Assembly (NCBI RefSeq): GCF_003807585.1
Contig: NZ_RMBX01000001.1
Location: forward strand, 434,001-498,000
Reading direction: 5' to 3'
Length of the DNA: 64,000 nucleotides
Source of the DNA: Chitinophaga barathri
GTDB lineage: Bacteria; Bacteroidota; Bacteroidia; Chitinophagales; Chitinophagaceae
The notes under the pieces were generated by a model. It searched no databases, was not told the DNA's origin, and worked only from the letters and a program-made list of their open reading frames with translations. Both the position numbers and the translations under genes were made by a program. Below, piece by piece: positions 1-9,295 of the stretch. The stretch's first letter is position 1. Every line of letters starts with the position of its first letter.

Positions 1-2289
1 GAGGAATGCAACGTAGAATTTTCCATTACCATAACCGGTCACATAATTCAACTGTTCGTTATCAATTGTTAAAACCTGTTTGGGCATCCATAAATAAACC
101 TTCTGATCGCCATAAAAGCTCCCGGGCTTGTCTCCATATACCTTGCTCTTCAAATAAGCATAGCCAGGAGAAAACTGTCCGGGAAAACTAACGTTCCCTT
201 TTGACAGTACAAATGCATCAGAAACCAGGTAGTCGAAAAGCAGTGCAATTTGCGGCCATACATGGTTGTAGTATACCTGGTTATAGGAGATCTGGTTATA
301 TGCACGCAGGGGATAATCGGCGCGGGCGTACACTGTGTTAAAAATTCCGTCGATGTCATACCCGGGATAATTGGAATACCTGCCTACCACGGCGGAACGG
401 CCAACTGAACGAAAAAATTCATCTTTGGAATAATAGGCCAGCCTTAATAAATGTGCGGCATAATGTGTCAGGAAAATAGCAGGATTGGATCCGTACGTAT
501 TGCTCGCCTCCGGGGTAAGCCCTATTTGCGATACACGCCAGGCCGGCACCAATTGTTCCGGCGCCGCCATTTTCGCCATTCCGTCACGCTCGGCTTCGTG
601 GCTCAGGTTTTCAACGATCCCACCTTTATTGATTGTAATGTCCTTGTTAGGAATTAAAGGATAGAACCAGATATACTGCATATAAAGTTTAGCTCCTTTA
701 ATAGACGCTTCCAGGTATTTTGGTTCTTTAGTTTCTTCATACAGATCCAGCAGTTCTATCCACCAGGGAGCAAAATCTGTCCAGAACTGTGCAGCCTGTT
801 CCACCCCGCTGAAATCCTCGGCTTTTTTATCGACCCTGGTCTTTATATATTCATCGGCTCTTTTTTTTGCTTTTTCCAGTACAGCTTTATCGCCGTTCAT
901 GCGATACAATGCCAGTAAGTTTGGCCAGGTGTCTCCCCTGCTGGTAGTATTCAGGTTCAGGCTGCGGCTCACCCGGCTCAGGCTGTCCGCATAGTACCTG
1001 AACACCGGGCTTCCCTGCTGGTAGAATGACTGCAGCGCAGCAAGTTCTGCGACTTCCATGGAAGGACCGGCCATTTTGCTGGAAGCGTTCTGCCTGGTGA
1101 CGTCTTTGTTCAGCGCAAAAAGGTACTTTTCCCGTGACATTAAAAACTCAATAATGGGAAGGCCCCTGTTCCGATAAATGCTTTCATTGTCAGTAATAAG
1201 AGCCACCGAAAGAGGATGAAGTCCTGAAACGACTTTCACCGTCTGCGCCACGTCGGTAGAATAATCGAACCCCCGGAGATCTGCATTCCAGCCACTGTAA
1301 ACATCATTCATCGCAAAATCGATCGTATTTTCGATGGTTTGATTAAGGTTGTTGTACACGTTTTCCCGGTAATCCTTAAAGCCAAACATCTTTTGCGCAA
1401 CATAACGGAAAGAATTCGGCTGGTTTCCTTTAAACATTAATACTCTGAACTTAAATGAAAACGGCTTGCCTCCTTCCAGTTTCGAAGCTTTTGTTCCAAA
1501 CAGTGGCGCAAAGATCATGGGCTGAGCTTTACCTGACTGGTTCCGTACGAGCACGCCAAATTTGAGATTGCCCTGTCCGGCTGAAGGAAGTTCGTAAGGA
1601 ATATCACCAGGTTCTGCCACAACACCAACGGTTAAACCATCTTTTTCAACCATGGTGGCGGGCAGGCTGCACATATTTTCAGGAGAAAGAAAAGACAGCT
1701 GAGGAAAGCGCTTTTCCTGCCAGACGTGAGGTTGCCAGATGGCATCGGCATCTTTTGCAGCCGTTTCGGGCATCCCGGCATAACCAATGGTATACCAGGC
1801 AGATTCAGCAGGGGTAAATGTATATTCAATTGCCGGCTCATTCGTCCCTTCCTTAAAAGACATGGATGCCTCGAGTTTATACTCAGGGTTGTACGGGAAA
1901 GTCCATTTTACCCGGTCTGCTTCAATTTCCGCAGCAACTGCTTTCACTATTACCGGTTTGGCTGCTTTAAAAAAATCAGCTGTTCTTTCCTCGCTTCCCG
2001 GCAGCTGCCAGGTCGGAATAGTTACGACGCCTCTAAATCCTTTCACGATCCTGTGGGCGTTCACTGTACCTGATTTCGGATTCTCGCTTCGCTTCATCAC
2101 AATAAACCGGGGGTAAAAATGTTGCTTTTTATGGCTGTTGTCTTTCCAGCTTATAATAACAGCAGCGCTTTTACCTATTTCAACGCGGTAAGGCGTAATA
2201 TCCAGTCGGTTTGAAGGGCGTTCCTGGGCTTTTGTCCAAAGCGTTGAAAAGACCAGGTTGATTAAAAACAGGCACTTTAATTTTTTCAT
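1..2289 (-). CDS. Large secreted protein of unknown function, C-terminus off the window
   Basis: The reading frame is open from an ATG at 2289 to the left edge (763 codons), so the C-terminus is missing. It begins with a signal peptide (MKKLKCLFLINLVFSTLWTKAQ, split here only for description: charged start, hydrophobic core, end at AQ near residue 22). Residues about 25-330 look beta-rich. Residues about 350-760 look mostly helical, with recurring Trp/Tyr-rich segments like those of alpha/alpha-toroid glycan enzymes. I recognise no family with confidence. It is divergent from the lacI-type gene, and the operator at 2382-2416 lies 93 bp before its start. Co-regulation with the glucuronidase/lyase locus is therefore likely, and a role in breaking down the same glycan is an inference. 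Confidence 0.75.
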   Translation of the reverse strand, partial: MKKLKCLFLINLVFSTLWTKAQERPSNRLDITPYRVEIGKSAAVIISWKDNSHKKQHFYPRFIVMKRSENPKSGTVNAHRIVKGFRGVVTIPTWQLPGSEERTADFFKAAKPVIVKAVAAEIEADRVKWTFPYNPEYKLEASMSFKEGTNEPAIEYTFTPAESAWYTIGYAGMPETAAKDADAIWQPHVWQEKRFPQLSFLSPENMCSLPATMVEKDGLTVGVVAEPGDIPYELPSAGQGNLKFGVLVRNQSGKAQPMIFAPLFGTKASKLEGGKPFSFKFRVLMFKGNQPNSFRYVAQKMFGFKDYRENVYNNLNQTIENTIDFAMNDVYSGWNADLRGFDYSTDVAQTVKVVSGLHPLSVALITDNESIYRNRGLPIIEFLMSREKYLFALNKDVTRQNASSKMAGPSMEVAELAALQSFYQQGSPVFRYYADSLSRVSRSLNLNTTSRGDTWPNLLALYRMNGDKAVLEKAKKRADEYIKTRVDKKAEDFSGVEQAAQFWTDFAPWWIELLDLYEETKEPKYLEASIKGAKLYMQYIWFYPLIPNKDITINKGGIVENLSHEAERDGMAKMAAPEQLVPAWRVSQIGLTPEASNTYGSNPAIFLTHYAAHLLRLAYYSKDEFFRSVGRSAVVGRYSNYPGYDIDGIFNTVYARADYPLRAYNQISYNQVYYNHVWPQIALLFDYLVSDAFVLSKGNVSFPGQFSPGYAYLKSKVYGDKPGSFYGDQKVYLWMPKQVLTIDNEQLNYVTGYGNGKFYVAFL

Positions 2290-2381
2290 TAACGGAATTG
2301 TTTTCTATAGGTGGAATTATTTTGTATGCCTAAGATAGATGGCCACCCCATAAAAATGGAAGAAAACACCTTTTTTTTTGA

Positions 2382-2416
2382 GTGGGAACGGGCCTATTTT
2401 GTGGGACGGCTCCCAC
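2382..2416 (+). promoter_or_regulatory. Putative LacI-family operator pair in the lacI promoter region
   Basis: Two 16-bp sites start 19 bp apart. The second, GTGGGACGGCTCCCAC at 2401-2416, has perfect 6-bp inverted arms. The first, GTGGGAACGGGCCTAT at 2382-2397, keeps the left arm and loses most of the right. The reverse complement of 20799-20833, before the first susC of the locus, matches this 35-bp block at 27 positions with the same spacing. The block sits 62 bp before lacI and 93 bp before the divergent gene, so it could control both. Assignment to the LacI-type protein at 2479-3492 is inferred from position and palindromic form. Confidence 0.7.
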
Positions 2417-2437
2417 ATTGTGAAAATTCCAAGGGAA

Positions 2438-2469
2438 TTGGTTAGATTTAGATTCCACAACCTAACCAA
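2438..2469 (+). promoter_or_regulatory. Stem-loop in the lacI leader
   Basis: TTGGTTAG (2438-2445) and CTAACCAA (2462-2469) form an 8-bp stem with a 16-nt loop ending 9 nt before the lacI ATG. It could partly hide the ribosome-binding region of the regulator mRNA. Alternatively it is a second protein-binding palindrome. Only the inverted repeat itself is seen. Confidence 0.35.
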
Positions 2470-2478
2470 ATCTACAAC

Positions 2479-3492
2479 ATGAAGCAGCATCAGATCACCA
2501 TCAACGATATTGCGAGAGAGTTAAACATCTCAAAGTCTACCGTTTCCAGGGCTTTAACAGGGCACCCTAAAGTCAGTCCGGCGAAGAGAACAGCGATCTT
2601 AGAACTCGCAGAGAAACTTGATTACCAGCGTAATATGCTGGCGATAAGCCTGTGTAACAACAGGACAAATACCATAGGCGTGATAGTTCCCGAATTCCGG
2701 ACCTCATTTTTTCCAAAGATTCTCGTAGCTATACAGGAGACTGCCGCGCAAAGCGGGTACAATGTGATCGTATGCCAATCCGGTGAATCTTATGAAACAG
2801 AGGTGAAGAACACGAAAGTGATGTTAACAAATCATGTGGATGGGCTGATTATTTCCATCACCAAGGAGACAAAAAATTATGAGCATCTGAAAATATTTCA
2901 AAGGAAAGGGATCCCCCTGGTCTTTATCAACAGAATAGTTAATGAAATGGCTGTTCCGAAGGTTGTGGTGGATGACTATGAAGGCGCCTTTCGTGCTGTG
3001 GAACATCTGATACAAACCGGCAAGAAGAGAATTGCGCACCTCGCTGGACCAGAAAACCTGCTCATCAGCAGGAACAGGCTCAACGGGTACCTTGATGCTC
3101 TAAGAAAATATAATCTGCCCATCATCCAGGAACTTATCATTCCCTATGATTTCAACCTGGAAAAGGTGAAAATCTACACAAAGCATCTCCTGGAGCTGAA
3201 AGAACGGCCTGATGCGCTATTTGCAATAAATGACCCGACAGCTGTTGAAGCTATACAGGTCATTAAAGCAAAAAAACTTAAGATCCCGAAGGATATTGCC
3301 GTGGTGGGCTTCAGCAATGAATACTCCTCCGCTTATATAGACCCTAGTCTCACCACGGTCGCCCAGCCCCTGGAAGAAATGGGTATCCGCGCTACACAGG
3401 CGCTGATAGAACAACTTAATAAAGATATTTCCGAATGGAAGGCTGTAACCCAGGTGTTAAAACCAGAATTGATCATTAGAAAATCCAGTTAA
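2479..3492 (+). CDS. LacI/GalR-family transcriptional regulator
   Basis: This is a cytoplasmic DNA-binding regulator of 337 residues, the usual LacI length. Residues 5-50 form the N-terminal helix-turn-helix and hinge helix (TINDIARELNISKSTVSRAL is the typical LacI start). The rest is a periplasmic-binding-protein-like sensor domain of two lobes, with the family segment ending in SLTTVAQPLEEMG near residue 300. It is the only plus-strand gene in the left locus, convergent with the lyase gene (85 bp between the stop codons) and divergent from the gene at 1-2289. Palindrome pairs at 2382-2416 and 20799-20833 are its probable operators, which implies autoregulation and control of the susC-led operon. 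The effector is probably a sugar or uronic acid from the target glycan and cannot be named from the sequence. Confidence 0.95.
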   Translation: MKQHQITINDIARELNISKSTVSRALTGHPKVSPAKRTAILELAEKLDYQRNMLAISLCNNRTNTIGVIVPEFRTSFFPKILVAIQETAAQSGYNVIVCQSGESYETEVKNTKVMLTNHVDGLIISITKETKNYEHLKIFQRKGIPLVFINRIVNEMAVPKVVVDDYEGAFRAVEHLIQTGKKRIAHLAGPENLLISRNRLNGYLDALRKYNLPIIQELIIPYDFNLEKVKIYTKHLLELKERPDALFAINDPTAVEAIQVIKAKKLKIPKDIAVVGFSNEYSSAYIDPSLTTVAQPLEEMGIRATQALIEQLNKDISEWKAVTQVLKPELIIRKSS

Positions 3493-3576
3493 CAGACTGG
3501 AAAGCCTTCAGCTAAGCAGTTAGTTTAAGGTGCATCAGGCAAACCTGCCATTCCACGATATTGACGATTCACATTA

Positions 3577-5814
3577 CTATTTAGTTTTGATACCGGTAAA
3601 AGATTCAGCGACTGTTTTCCCGGTTGGGTCTTTGATCCGGCCTTCCGCCACCCATGGGGCCTTCCCCGCAGATAAGACCGCACAGGCGCCTTCCAAAATC
3701 AGGCCGTTTGACAATTTTACCGCCTCTTCCCCATCCGTGCGAACTGCGATCTCCACCGCTGACTGACCGGGAATAAATATTTTCATCCTCATGGTGCCTT
3801 CCGGTGATGGTAGTACTTCTGTTTTTATGGAAGGTATTTTACCAACCCCCGGCAGCATTACCCAGGCAAAAGTGGATGACTGCTTTATGTTGGCATCATA
3901 TTGCGCACAATAGTTCGGCTCCACCTTATTATAACTCTCGCTGTACCAGCCCTGTATCTCGGGTTTTTCCCGGCCTTTTATTAAGTTAACGTCCCACTTT
4001 ATAGCCGATACAGGCGTAATGCGTAGGTTCCCCCTGCCAGCGTTGGTCGTAACAATGGAATTACCCTCCATCTTTACTTCGCAGGTGGGATTAAAATGCC
4101 AAAGCGGTGAGATTTTTCGTTGTTGATCAACTTTCATCCTGTCAACCACTACCCAAAATTTGTTTTTGATATAAATTACTGCCCGGGTATGCTCCACCGG
4201 GATATTATCCGTAGTAGTATGGTACTGCCAACTGCCGCCAGCAAAATCCCATTTGTCGCCAAAGCCGCCCTTAAATGTGGCCATGCAAAAATCAAATCCA
4301 GGTTGTATGCTTTGTACTACCGGAAGCGGAGCGTTTACCGTTCCCGGGGGCTCCTGGTTTTGCCCCATCCCGTCTACCAGGATCGTATTATGGCTTCTGG
4401 CTAAATTAAAATATGTCCGCCATTCGTCTCTTTTATAATACATGCGCCCGGCATCCACCAAAAGATCCTGTCCGTTGGCAAAAAGGGAAAAATGCAGTTT
4501 ATCATTGTGCTGATGAGAAAGCCCCCAGGGGCCTGCATCAAAAAACGACCAATGGGCGTTGTTTGTCCAACCATTGCGCATTACCATGTGCCCGGCGTAG
4601 GGATAAAATACCGAAGCAGGTCTTTTAGGCATCTTCCCTTGCCTGCCGTTGGTCGCTACATATTTCCAATCCTCCCGTTCCATCCTATTCGCTGCCCGGA
4701 TCAAAAAAGGCCGGTCGTCGTTCAGATCCGAGTCGTTGTTCAGCAATGCAAAACCATCAGGCCTTAATACACCGGCATCATAATCATACATACTTTCAAT
4801 GGTTTTTATAAAAGCATCGGGAAGTTTTTTGCCTGCTTTCTCACTATTGGTCATAAATCCTTCGAAATTTACTAAGGCAACATTGTGGTAGTGATTGGTA
4901 AGCTCTTTCTGTGTGCCGTCCGGATATACTTCCAGGGTAAGTTCTTCCACCATTTTCTGCACTGCGTGATCGTACCACCCGGGGGCATCTTTAAATTCGG
5001 GCCAGGCTAAAGCGACCATACACAGGCCATTCAGTTCCATCGCAACATGATTATGCTGTTTACCATGCTGGCTTTTGATATAATTGGCATGGTCTGTAAG
5101 ACTGGAAAGCATTAAGATCCGGGTTGCATCTGAAAATTTATCGCAGAGCTGCAGGTTGTAGAATGCAAACGGCCAAACTTCACCCATGCGCAGGCCAGCC
5201 TCCAGGAGCCTCCAGGGAGGCGTATTGTTCTTTTTCAAATTAGCCGGAATAGGATTACTGATCACCCAATCCGCAACCAAACTTGAAAACTTCGCCACAT
5301 AATCTTCATTCCCCGTGGCTTTATAGGCCTTTAACAGCGGCGCATAAAAAAAATGCCGGTTTATAAAAAATGCCCATTCCTGATCATTCGTAGGCCCCAG
5401 GTGATACCAGTCCAGGTAATTATTTGGCAGCCTGGCTTGCTTGCCTGATACAGATTGAAAAGTAAAAATATCGGCGAGAATGGAATCTCCCTGCGGCGAG
5501 CGGGCTGCTGAAGCAGGTACATTCTTCATTCTTAACCAGGACCCGGATTTGGCTGCCCTGTAATATTTAACCAGTTCCCTGCAGGCACCTGCCATGTCAT
5601 TTTTTTTAACCGCTGCTTTTACCTGGCTCAATCCCGCATAATCTAAGTTCAGCGAAGAAAAAAGGCGTTGTATGCGCTCGGGATATTTCGCGCAAATTTC
5701 CTCGATAGAGATGGCTGGAATTTCACCATGGTGTTGTTTAACCCCAAAAGAAAAGTGCGACAATAAGATGAATGACAGGAATAAAGTTGTTTCTTTTATT
5801 CGAGAAAATTTCAT
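3577..5814 (-). CDS. Heparinase II/III-family polysaccharide lyase, secreted
   Basis: This 745-residue exported protein has the layout of heparinase II/III-like lyases, which cleave uronic-acid-containing polysaccharides by beta-elimination. The N-terminal two thirds is an alpha/alpha toroid, followed by a beta-sandwich C-terminal part. Candidate catalytic residues on this numbering are Asn255/His256 (in QHNHVAMEL), Tyr309 (in NHYHNVAL) and His434/His436 (in SHQHNDKLHF); Arg474-His475 in RSHNT is also typical. I chose the ATG at 5814 because it opens a good signal peptide (MKFSRIKETTLFLSFILLS); an ATG at 5832 would add six residues. It is the last gene of the minus-strand operon, 66 bp after the oxidoreductase. 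Exact substrate is unknown. With a GH79-like neighbour, a glucuronate- or iduronate-containing chain is plausible. Confidence 0.88.
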   Translation of the reverse strand: MKFSRIKETTLFLSFILLSHFSFGVKQHHGEIPAISIEEICAKYPERIQRLFSSLNLDYAGLSQVKAAVKKNDMAGACRELVKYYRAAKSGSWLRMKNVPASAARSPQGDSILADIFTFQSVSGKQARLPNNYLDWYHLGPTNDQEWAFFINRHFFYAPLLKAYKATGNEDYVAKFSSLVADWVISNPIPANLKKNNTPPWRLLEAGLRMGEVWPFAFYNLQLCDKFSDATRILMLSSLTDHANYIKSQHGKQHNHVAMELNGLCMVALAWPEFKDAPGWYDHAVQKMVEELTLEVYPDGTQKELTNHYHNVALVNFEGFMTNSEKAGKKLPDAFIKTIESMYDYDAGVLRPDGFALLNNDSDLNDDRPFLIRAANRMEREDWKYVATNGRQGKMPKRPASVFYPYAGHMVMRNGWTNNAHWSFFDAGPWGLSHQHNDKLHFSLFANGQDLLVDAGRMYYKRDEWRTYFNLARSHNTILVDGMGQNQEPPGTVNAPLPVVQSIQPGFDFCMATFKGGFGDKWDFAGGSWQYHTTTDNIPVEHTRAVIYIKNKFWVVVDRMKVDQQRKISPLWHFNPTCEVKMEGNSIVTTNAGRGNLRITPVSAIKWDVNLIKGREKPEIQGWYSESYNKVEPNYCAQYDANIKQSSTFAWVMLPGVGKIPSIKTEVLPSPEGTMRMKIFIPGQSAVEIAVRTDGEEAVKLSNGLILEGACAVLSAGKAPWVAEGRIKDPTGKTVAESFTGIKTK

Positions 5815-5880
5815 GTTGATAATTCTAAGCATAAAAGTGGATGATATGGGTAAAAGATTATTACGTTTTATTTTCTTTTT

Positions 5881-7992
5881 TTACAAAGAAATGAATTCAG
5901 GATTCAAATAGCCCAAAGCAGCAGCCCGCGTGATGGTCCGGGGCATGACGGGTAACTTTTCAGTTGTCGGATTTGACTGGTTTTGATTAGTGAGGACACC
6001 TTCGTTTTTAAGAACGGCAATCATTTCCAACAATTCTTCTCCGGATATAGTTCCATCCGGGTTAAAATTCCAAAAACCATAATCCTGCTTAAACCCGGAA
6101 TGTTTTTTTGCATCATAACCATTTTGTTCCTTCCATTTTGGTTTAATACCCAGCGCCGAAAGCGCTCCATGATCAAAAAGCGTCTCAATTTCCCGAAACG
6201 CCGGGTGGGTATAGGGAACGTCCTTGAAATGAGCATTGCTGACACTTGGGCTAAGTCCGAACACCCTGGCCAGCAACACCGCAGCGTCCGCCCTGGTAAA
6301 CAGAGAATCAGGATGAAAATCACGGTTAGCATCGCCTGTCAGCTTTTGTGCAATACTCATTTTTTGAATAATTTCAAACTGCGGGTGATCCAACGGTACG
6401 TCCCAATAAAATACCAGTTTGCATTTTTGTTTAATGAGTTCGGCCTGTATTTTCCGCACCTCGACGTTTCTGACATCAACACCTTCCCGGATGCTCAACA
6501 CAGCCGCAATGCCCGCTGTCTGGCCGGTGGCTGTCCACGTGGGGTCCATCCTGACGGCAGAGAAAGCAACATGTGTGGCCGAAAGTGCTACCGGCACCAA
6601 AAGGCCGTCAACATTTTTAGGTACAATTGCACCGTAAGGTACCTGGAACGCGGTAGCGGCATTTTTTAAGAAAAAATCGCCTTCTCCTTTATCCGGCGTT
6701 GAGAAATCCGTTTTTTTGCGTACCAGTTTAGCATCAATCGGATAATGGCCAATGGCGATGCTGCTGGTTTGAAAGGGCGGTGCCAAAGAATTGCCCGACA
6801 CAAAAGGATTGATGTCAGCTTCCGTCATGGTTGCTTCTCCTTCGATCCTGCGCGCTTCACGGACAAATACCCTGTAGGGAACATTTCCATTATCCCGAAA
6901 CTCATCATTTGCCAGGCCCAGATGTTTCTTCCCGTTAACATGCTGCACGTAATATAAAAACCCCAGGGCCTGGTTCTTATATATTTCATAGAGCTTTTTC
7001 CGCTCCTTGTAATTTGCCTCAGGCCAGCTCCAGTTTATTTCCTGCAATTCATTGCCATTGGGATTGATGTTCATTTCTACCTTCCCGTTCGCAATTTTAG
7101 GACTGCCGCCAAAACTCGATGCAGTATATTTTAAGGGGTCATAGCCTGGGGGAGGATTTTTGAGTATATGTGCATTCCCATCATCCGATTTGTAATTCTT
7201 AACGATCAGGCGCAATCCATAGGAAACAATGGCCGCATCCTGCCGGCCGGTTGACCCCGGCAAGATCTCACCGGTATCATTAAAATAAAAAATGCTGCCG
7301 GCATGAGGTTCCAACGCTGATCTGGGCTCCCTGCCTACCCGGTAGGGAACACCCCCCCAGGCAGCGATGTCCGCTTCGTGGGTAGCATCTATGACAACTT
7401 TGCCCAAAAAGGTTCTTTCATCGCCATCGTCCGTAGTGGTAATCACGCCACAAATACGGTCAAGATCTTTTATGATACCTGTAGCATACCTTTTATAGAA
7501 TATTTTTAACCTGGGATATTTTGCTGCCATCTTTTTGAAGATCATATCTGCTACTTTTGGCTCCCAGGTTCCGCCCTGGTTAGCCTGGTTAACCTGGAAG
7601 GAGCGTTTATCTATATGGTTGGCTTCAAATTTCCGGTCTTTCAGTTTATCCGGCATTTTTTTCAGGTAAACCGGGTCAGTATCCATCAAAGGCGCATAAT
7701 GCCTTTTAACCTCCTGCCGGAATTCCTCGAAAACACCGCTCAATGATTCATATGAGAATGCATCTATGTTTGAAATTCCGTTGCTTAGCATCCCTCCGAG
7801 AACCGGGGTATCCTCAATCAGGGCCACTGAAGCGCCAAGACGAGCCGCCCCGATTGCAGCACCGATCCCCCCTGAACTTCCGCTGACGATCACCACATCG
7901 AATGATTCAGTTGCCTGTGCCTGGGAAACGGAGGGATTCAAAAAATGAATACAGGCAAAAATTGCGGCCAGTTTTGCAGGTTTTATTTTCAT
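5881..7992 (-). CDS. Secreted FAD-dependent oxidoreductase with C-terminal SLH-like repeats
   Basis: The 703-residue protein has a signal peptide ending near AQA (residue 27) and a dinucleotide-binding N-terminus (VIVSGSSGGIGAAIGAARLG, about 33-52) of the FAD_oxidored type often met in Bacteroidota and Planctomycetes glycan loci. Reaction and substrate are not known for most of these proteins. The C-terminal 145 residues carry three stretches resembling S-layer homology repeats: FHPDSLFTRADAAVLLARVF from residue 559, FNPDGTISGEELLEMIAVL from about 643, and a shorter RTITRAAALGYL near 685. FKDVPYTHPAF at about 589 also fits the first repeat. Its start codon overlaps the stop of the upstream helical protein by 4 bp (ATGA at 7989-7992), so the two are translationally coupled and may work together. 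Confidence 0.85.
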   Translation of the reverse strand: MKIKPAKLAAIFACIHFLNPSVSQAQATESFDVVIVSGSSGGIGAAIGAARLGASVALIEDTPVLGGMLSNGISNIDAFSYESLSGVFEEFRQEVKRHYAPLMDTDPVYLKKMPDKLKDRKFEANHIDKRSFQVNQANQGGTWEPKVADMIFKKMAAKYPRLKIFYKRYATGIIKDLDRICGVITTTDDGDERTFLGKVVIDATHEADIAAWGGVPYRVGREPRSALEPHAGSIFYFNDTGEILPGSTGRQDAAIVSYGLRLIVKNYKSDDGNAHILKNPPPGYDPLKYTASSFGGSPKIANGKVEMNINPNGNELQEINWSWPEANYKERKKLYEIYKNQALGFLYYVQHVNGKKHLGLANDEFRDNGNVPYRVFVREARRIEGEATMTEADINPFVSGNSLAPPFQTSSIAIGHYPIDAKLVRKKTDFSTPDKGEGDFFLKNAATAFQVPYGAIVPKNVDGLLVPVALSATHVAFSAVRMDPTWTATGQTAGIAAVLSIREGVDVRNVEVRKIQAELIKQKCKLVFYWDVPLDHPQFEIIQKMSIAQKLTGDANRDFHPDSLFTRADAAVLLARVFGLSPSVSNAHFKDVPYTHPAFREIETLFDHGALSALGIKPKWKEQNGYDAKKHSGFKQDYGFWNFNPDGTISGEELLEMIAVLKNEGVLTNQNQSNPTTEKLPVMPRTITRAAALGYLNPEFISL

Positions 7993-9131
7993 ACTTCAAC
8001 ATTACTGGTCATATGCAGCTGTAGGTCGCTGAAAATATCCGTCCACTGCACATCATCATAAAATATCTCAGGATTAAGCCGTTGCAATAAGCCAAACGTA
8101 CCCACTCCGGCAAGAACAAAATGCGGATGAAGTTTAAAATAGTCTTCCTTGTTGTTTTTGTAATAATTCAATACCACCTTGCTGTATCTATCTATGGAAT
8201 CCTGAATGTCCTTCCTGCGGTAATCCGGGCTCATCTTTTTCATGAAGTAATAGGCATACAGTGCATCCAATTCCAGGTAGTGCATAACATTGATGTTCTC
8301 AGTTCTGAACCAGCGGCCATTTTCCAGCTGCAAGGCAAGCACACTGTCAATAACCTTTTCAGGGTAAGGAAACTTCCGCTTGTGATGCTCATAAAGCGGC
8401 AGAATATGTACACTGCCTCCCAGCGGCTGATGGCGGTCAGAATGCGCTACGCCTCTTTTCCACCAGCCCGTAGCAGGGTCCAGGTTACTATCCAGCCATT
8501 TAAATACTGCGTCCAGCCAACCCGGGGGACAACTCTTGCTTAAGCTAAAACAAACCATTCCACCCCAAAACAGGTGCGAGGCCTGCCATTGCCGACTCCA
8601 ATTAAGCGATTCCAGCCAGGGCACTACTTTTTCGACAGTATTGAACGCATCATACAACTTGACGTGAAATTTCTGTTTTCCTCCCAGAACGCCCAAAGCG
8701 CCTACAACCATACCATTGGCATGAAAGGTAGAATGACCGTAGGTATCAAAGTATGTCCCATCTGTAGCAGTACCGAAATTATTGTTGGAAAATGTATTGA
8801 TGTGATCGATCCATTCCCTGCGTTGTGTTTCGCTCAGCTTTTTTTTCAGGTTAATTCCCATGATCTGATACATCAGCGCTACATCCAGGCTGGAATAGAG
8901 ATCCGGACGGGCACCCGGCGCGGAACGATAGCTGCCGTACAGCCCATCCTTGTCCTGTAAACTGTTGCAATACGCTATCACCTCCTTTTTTACTGTAGCA
9001 AGCGAAAGTTTGTCCGGAAAAGGCAACGCCTCATGAAAGTTATGGCTTTCCGTCTGACCCATTAACGGTTTGGCCGCCATGGCAGCTATTGTACCACTTA
9101 CTAAACTTATAAAATGTCTTCTGGTATTCAT
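7989..9131 (-). CDS. Exported helical-repeat protein of unknown function
   Basis: The 380-residue product starts with a twin-arginine-like leader (NTRRHFISLVSGTIAAMAAK). After it come repeated helical units with conserved short motifs such as DGLYGSY, DGTYFDTYGHSTFHANGM, ATGWWKRG and ENGRWFR. The pattern resembles the alpha/alpha-toroid folds of terpene-cyclase-like or uronate-enzyme families, but I cannot assign a family or reaction. Many His, Trp and Asp residues line the repeats, as in a carbohydrate-binding cleft. Its stop overlaps the start of the FAD oxidoreductase gene by 4 bp, so the pair is probably made in fixed ratio. The 190-bp gap before it contains two stem-loops and may weaken its expression relative to the GH79 gene. 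Confidence 0.8.
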   Translation of the reverse strand: MNTRRHFISLVSGTIAAMAAKPLMGQTESHNFHEALPFPDKLSLATVKKEVIAYCNSLQDKDGLYGSYRSAPGARPDLYSSLDVALMYQIMGINLKKKLSETQRREWIDHINTFSNNNFGTATDGTYFDTYGHSTFHANGMVVGALGVLGGKQKFHVKLYDAFNTVEKVVPWLESLNWSRQWQASHLFWGGMVCFSLSKSCPPGWLDAVFKWLDSNLDPATGWWKRGVAHSDRHQPLGGSVHILPLYEHHKRKFPYPEKVIDSVLALQLENGRWFRTENINVMHYLELDALYAYYFMKKMSPDYRRKDIQDSIDRYSKVVLNYYKNNKEDYFKLHPHFVLAGVGTFGLLQRLNPEIFYDDVQWTDIFSDLQLHMTSNVEV

Positions 9132-9235
9132 GTTAAACGGCTTCTTTCTACTATTTAAATTATTAACAACACTGACATTCTATTGTAAACCCTACTGATC
9201 AGGACTACGTACATGTCATATTGAATTACTAACAA

Positions 9236-9266
9236 AGTACCGGCCATCCAAAAGACGACCGGTACT
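9236..9266 (-). terminator. Stem-loop after the GH79 gene, possible partial terminator
   Basis: AGTACCGG (9236-9243) pairs with CCGGTACT (9259-9266) around a 15-nt loop. Read on the minus strand, the stem is followed by a short T-rich stretch (TTTGTT). It lies inside the operon, so it may be an attenuator or RNA-stability element rather than a full stop. Confidence 0.4.
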
Positions 9267-9295
9267 CAATCACATATAAAAGGCTATACCTTTGT

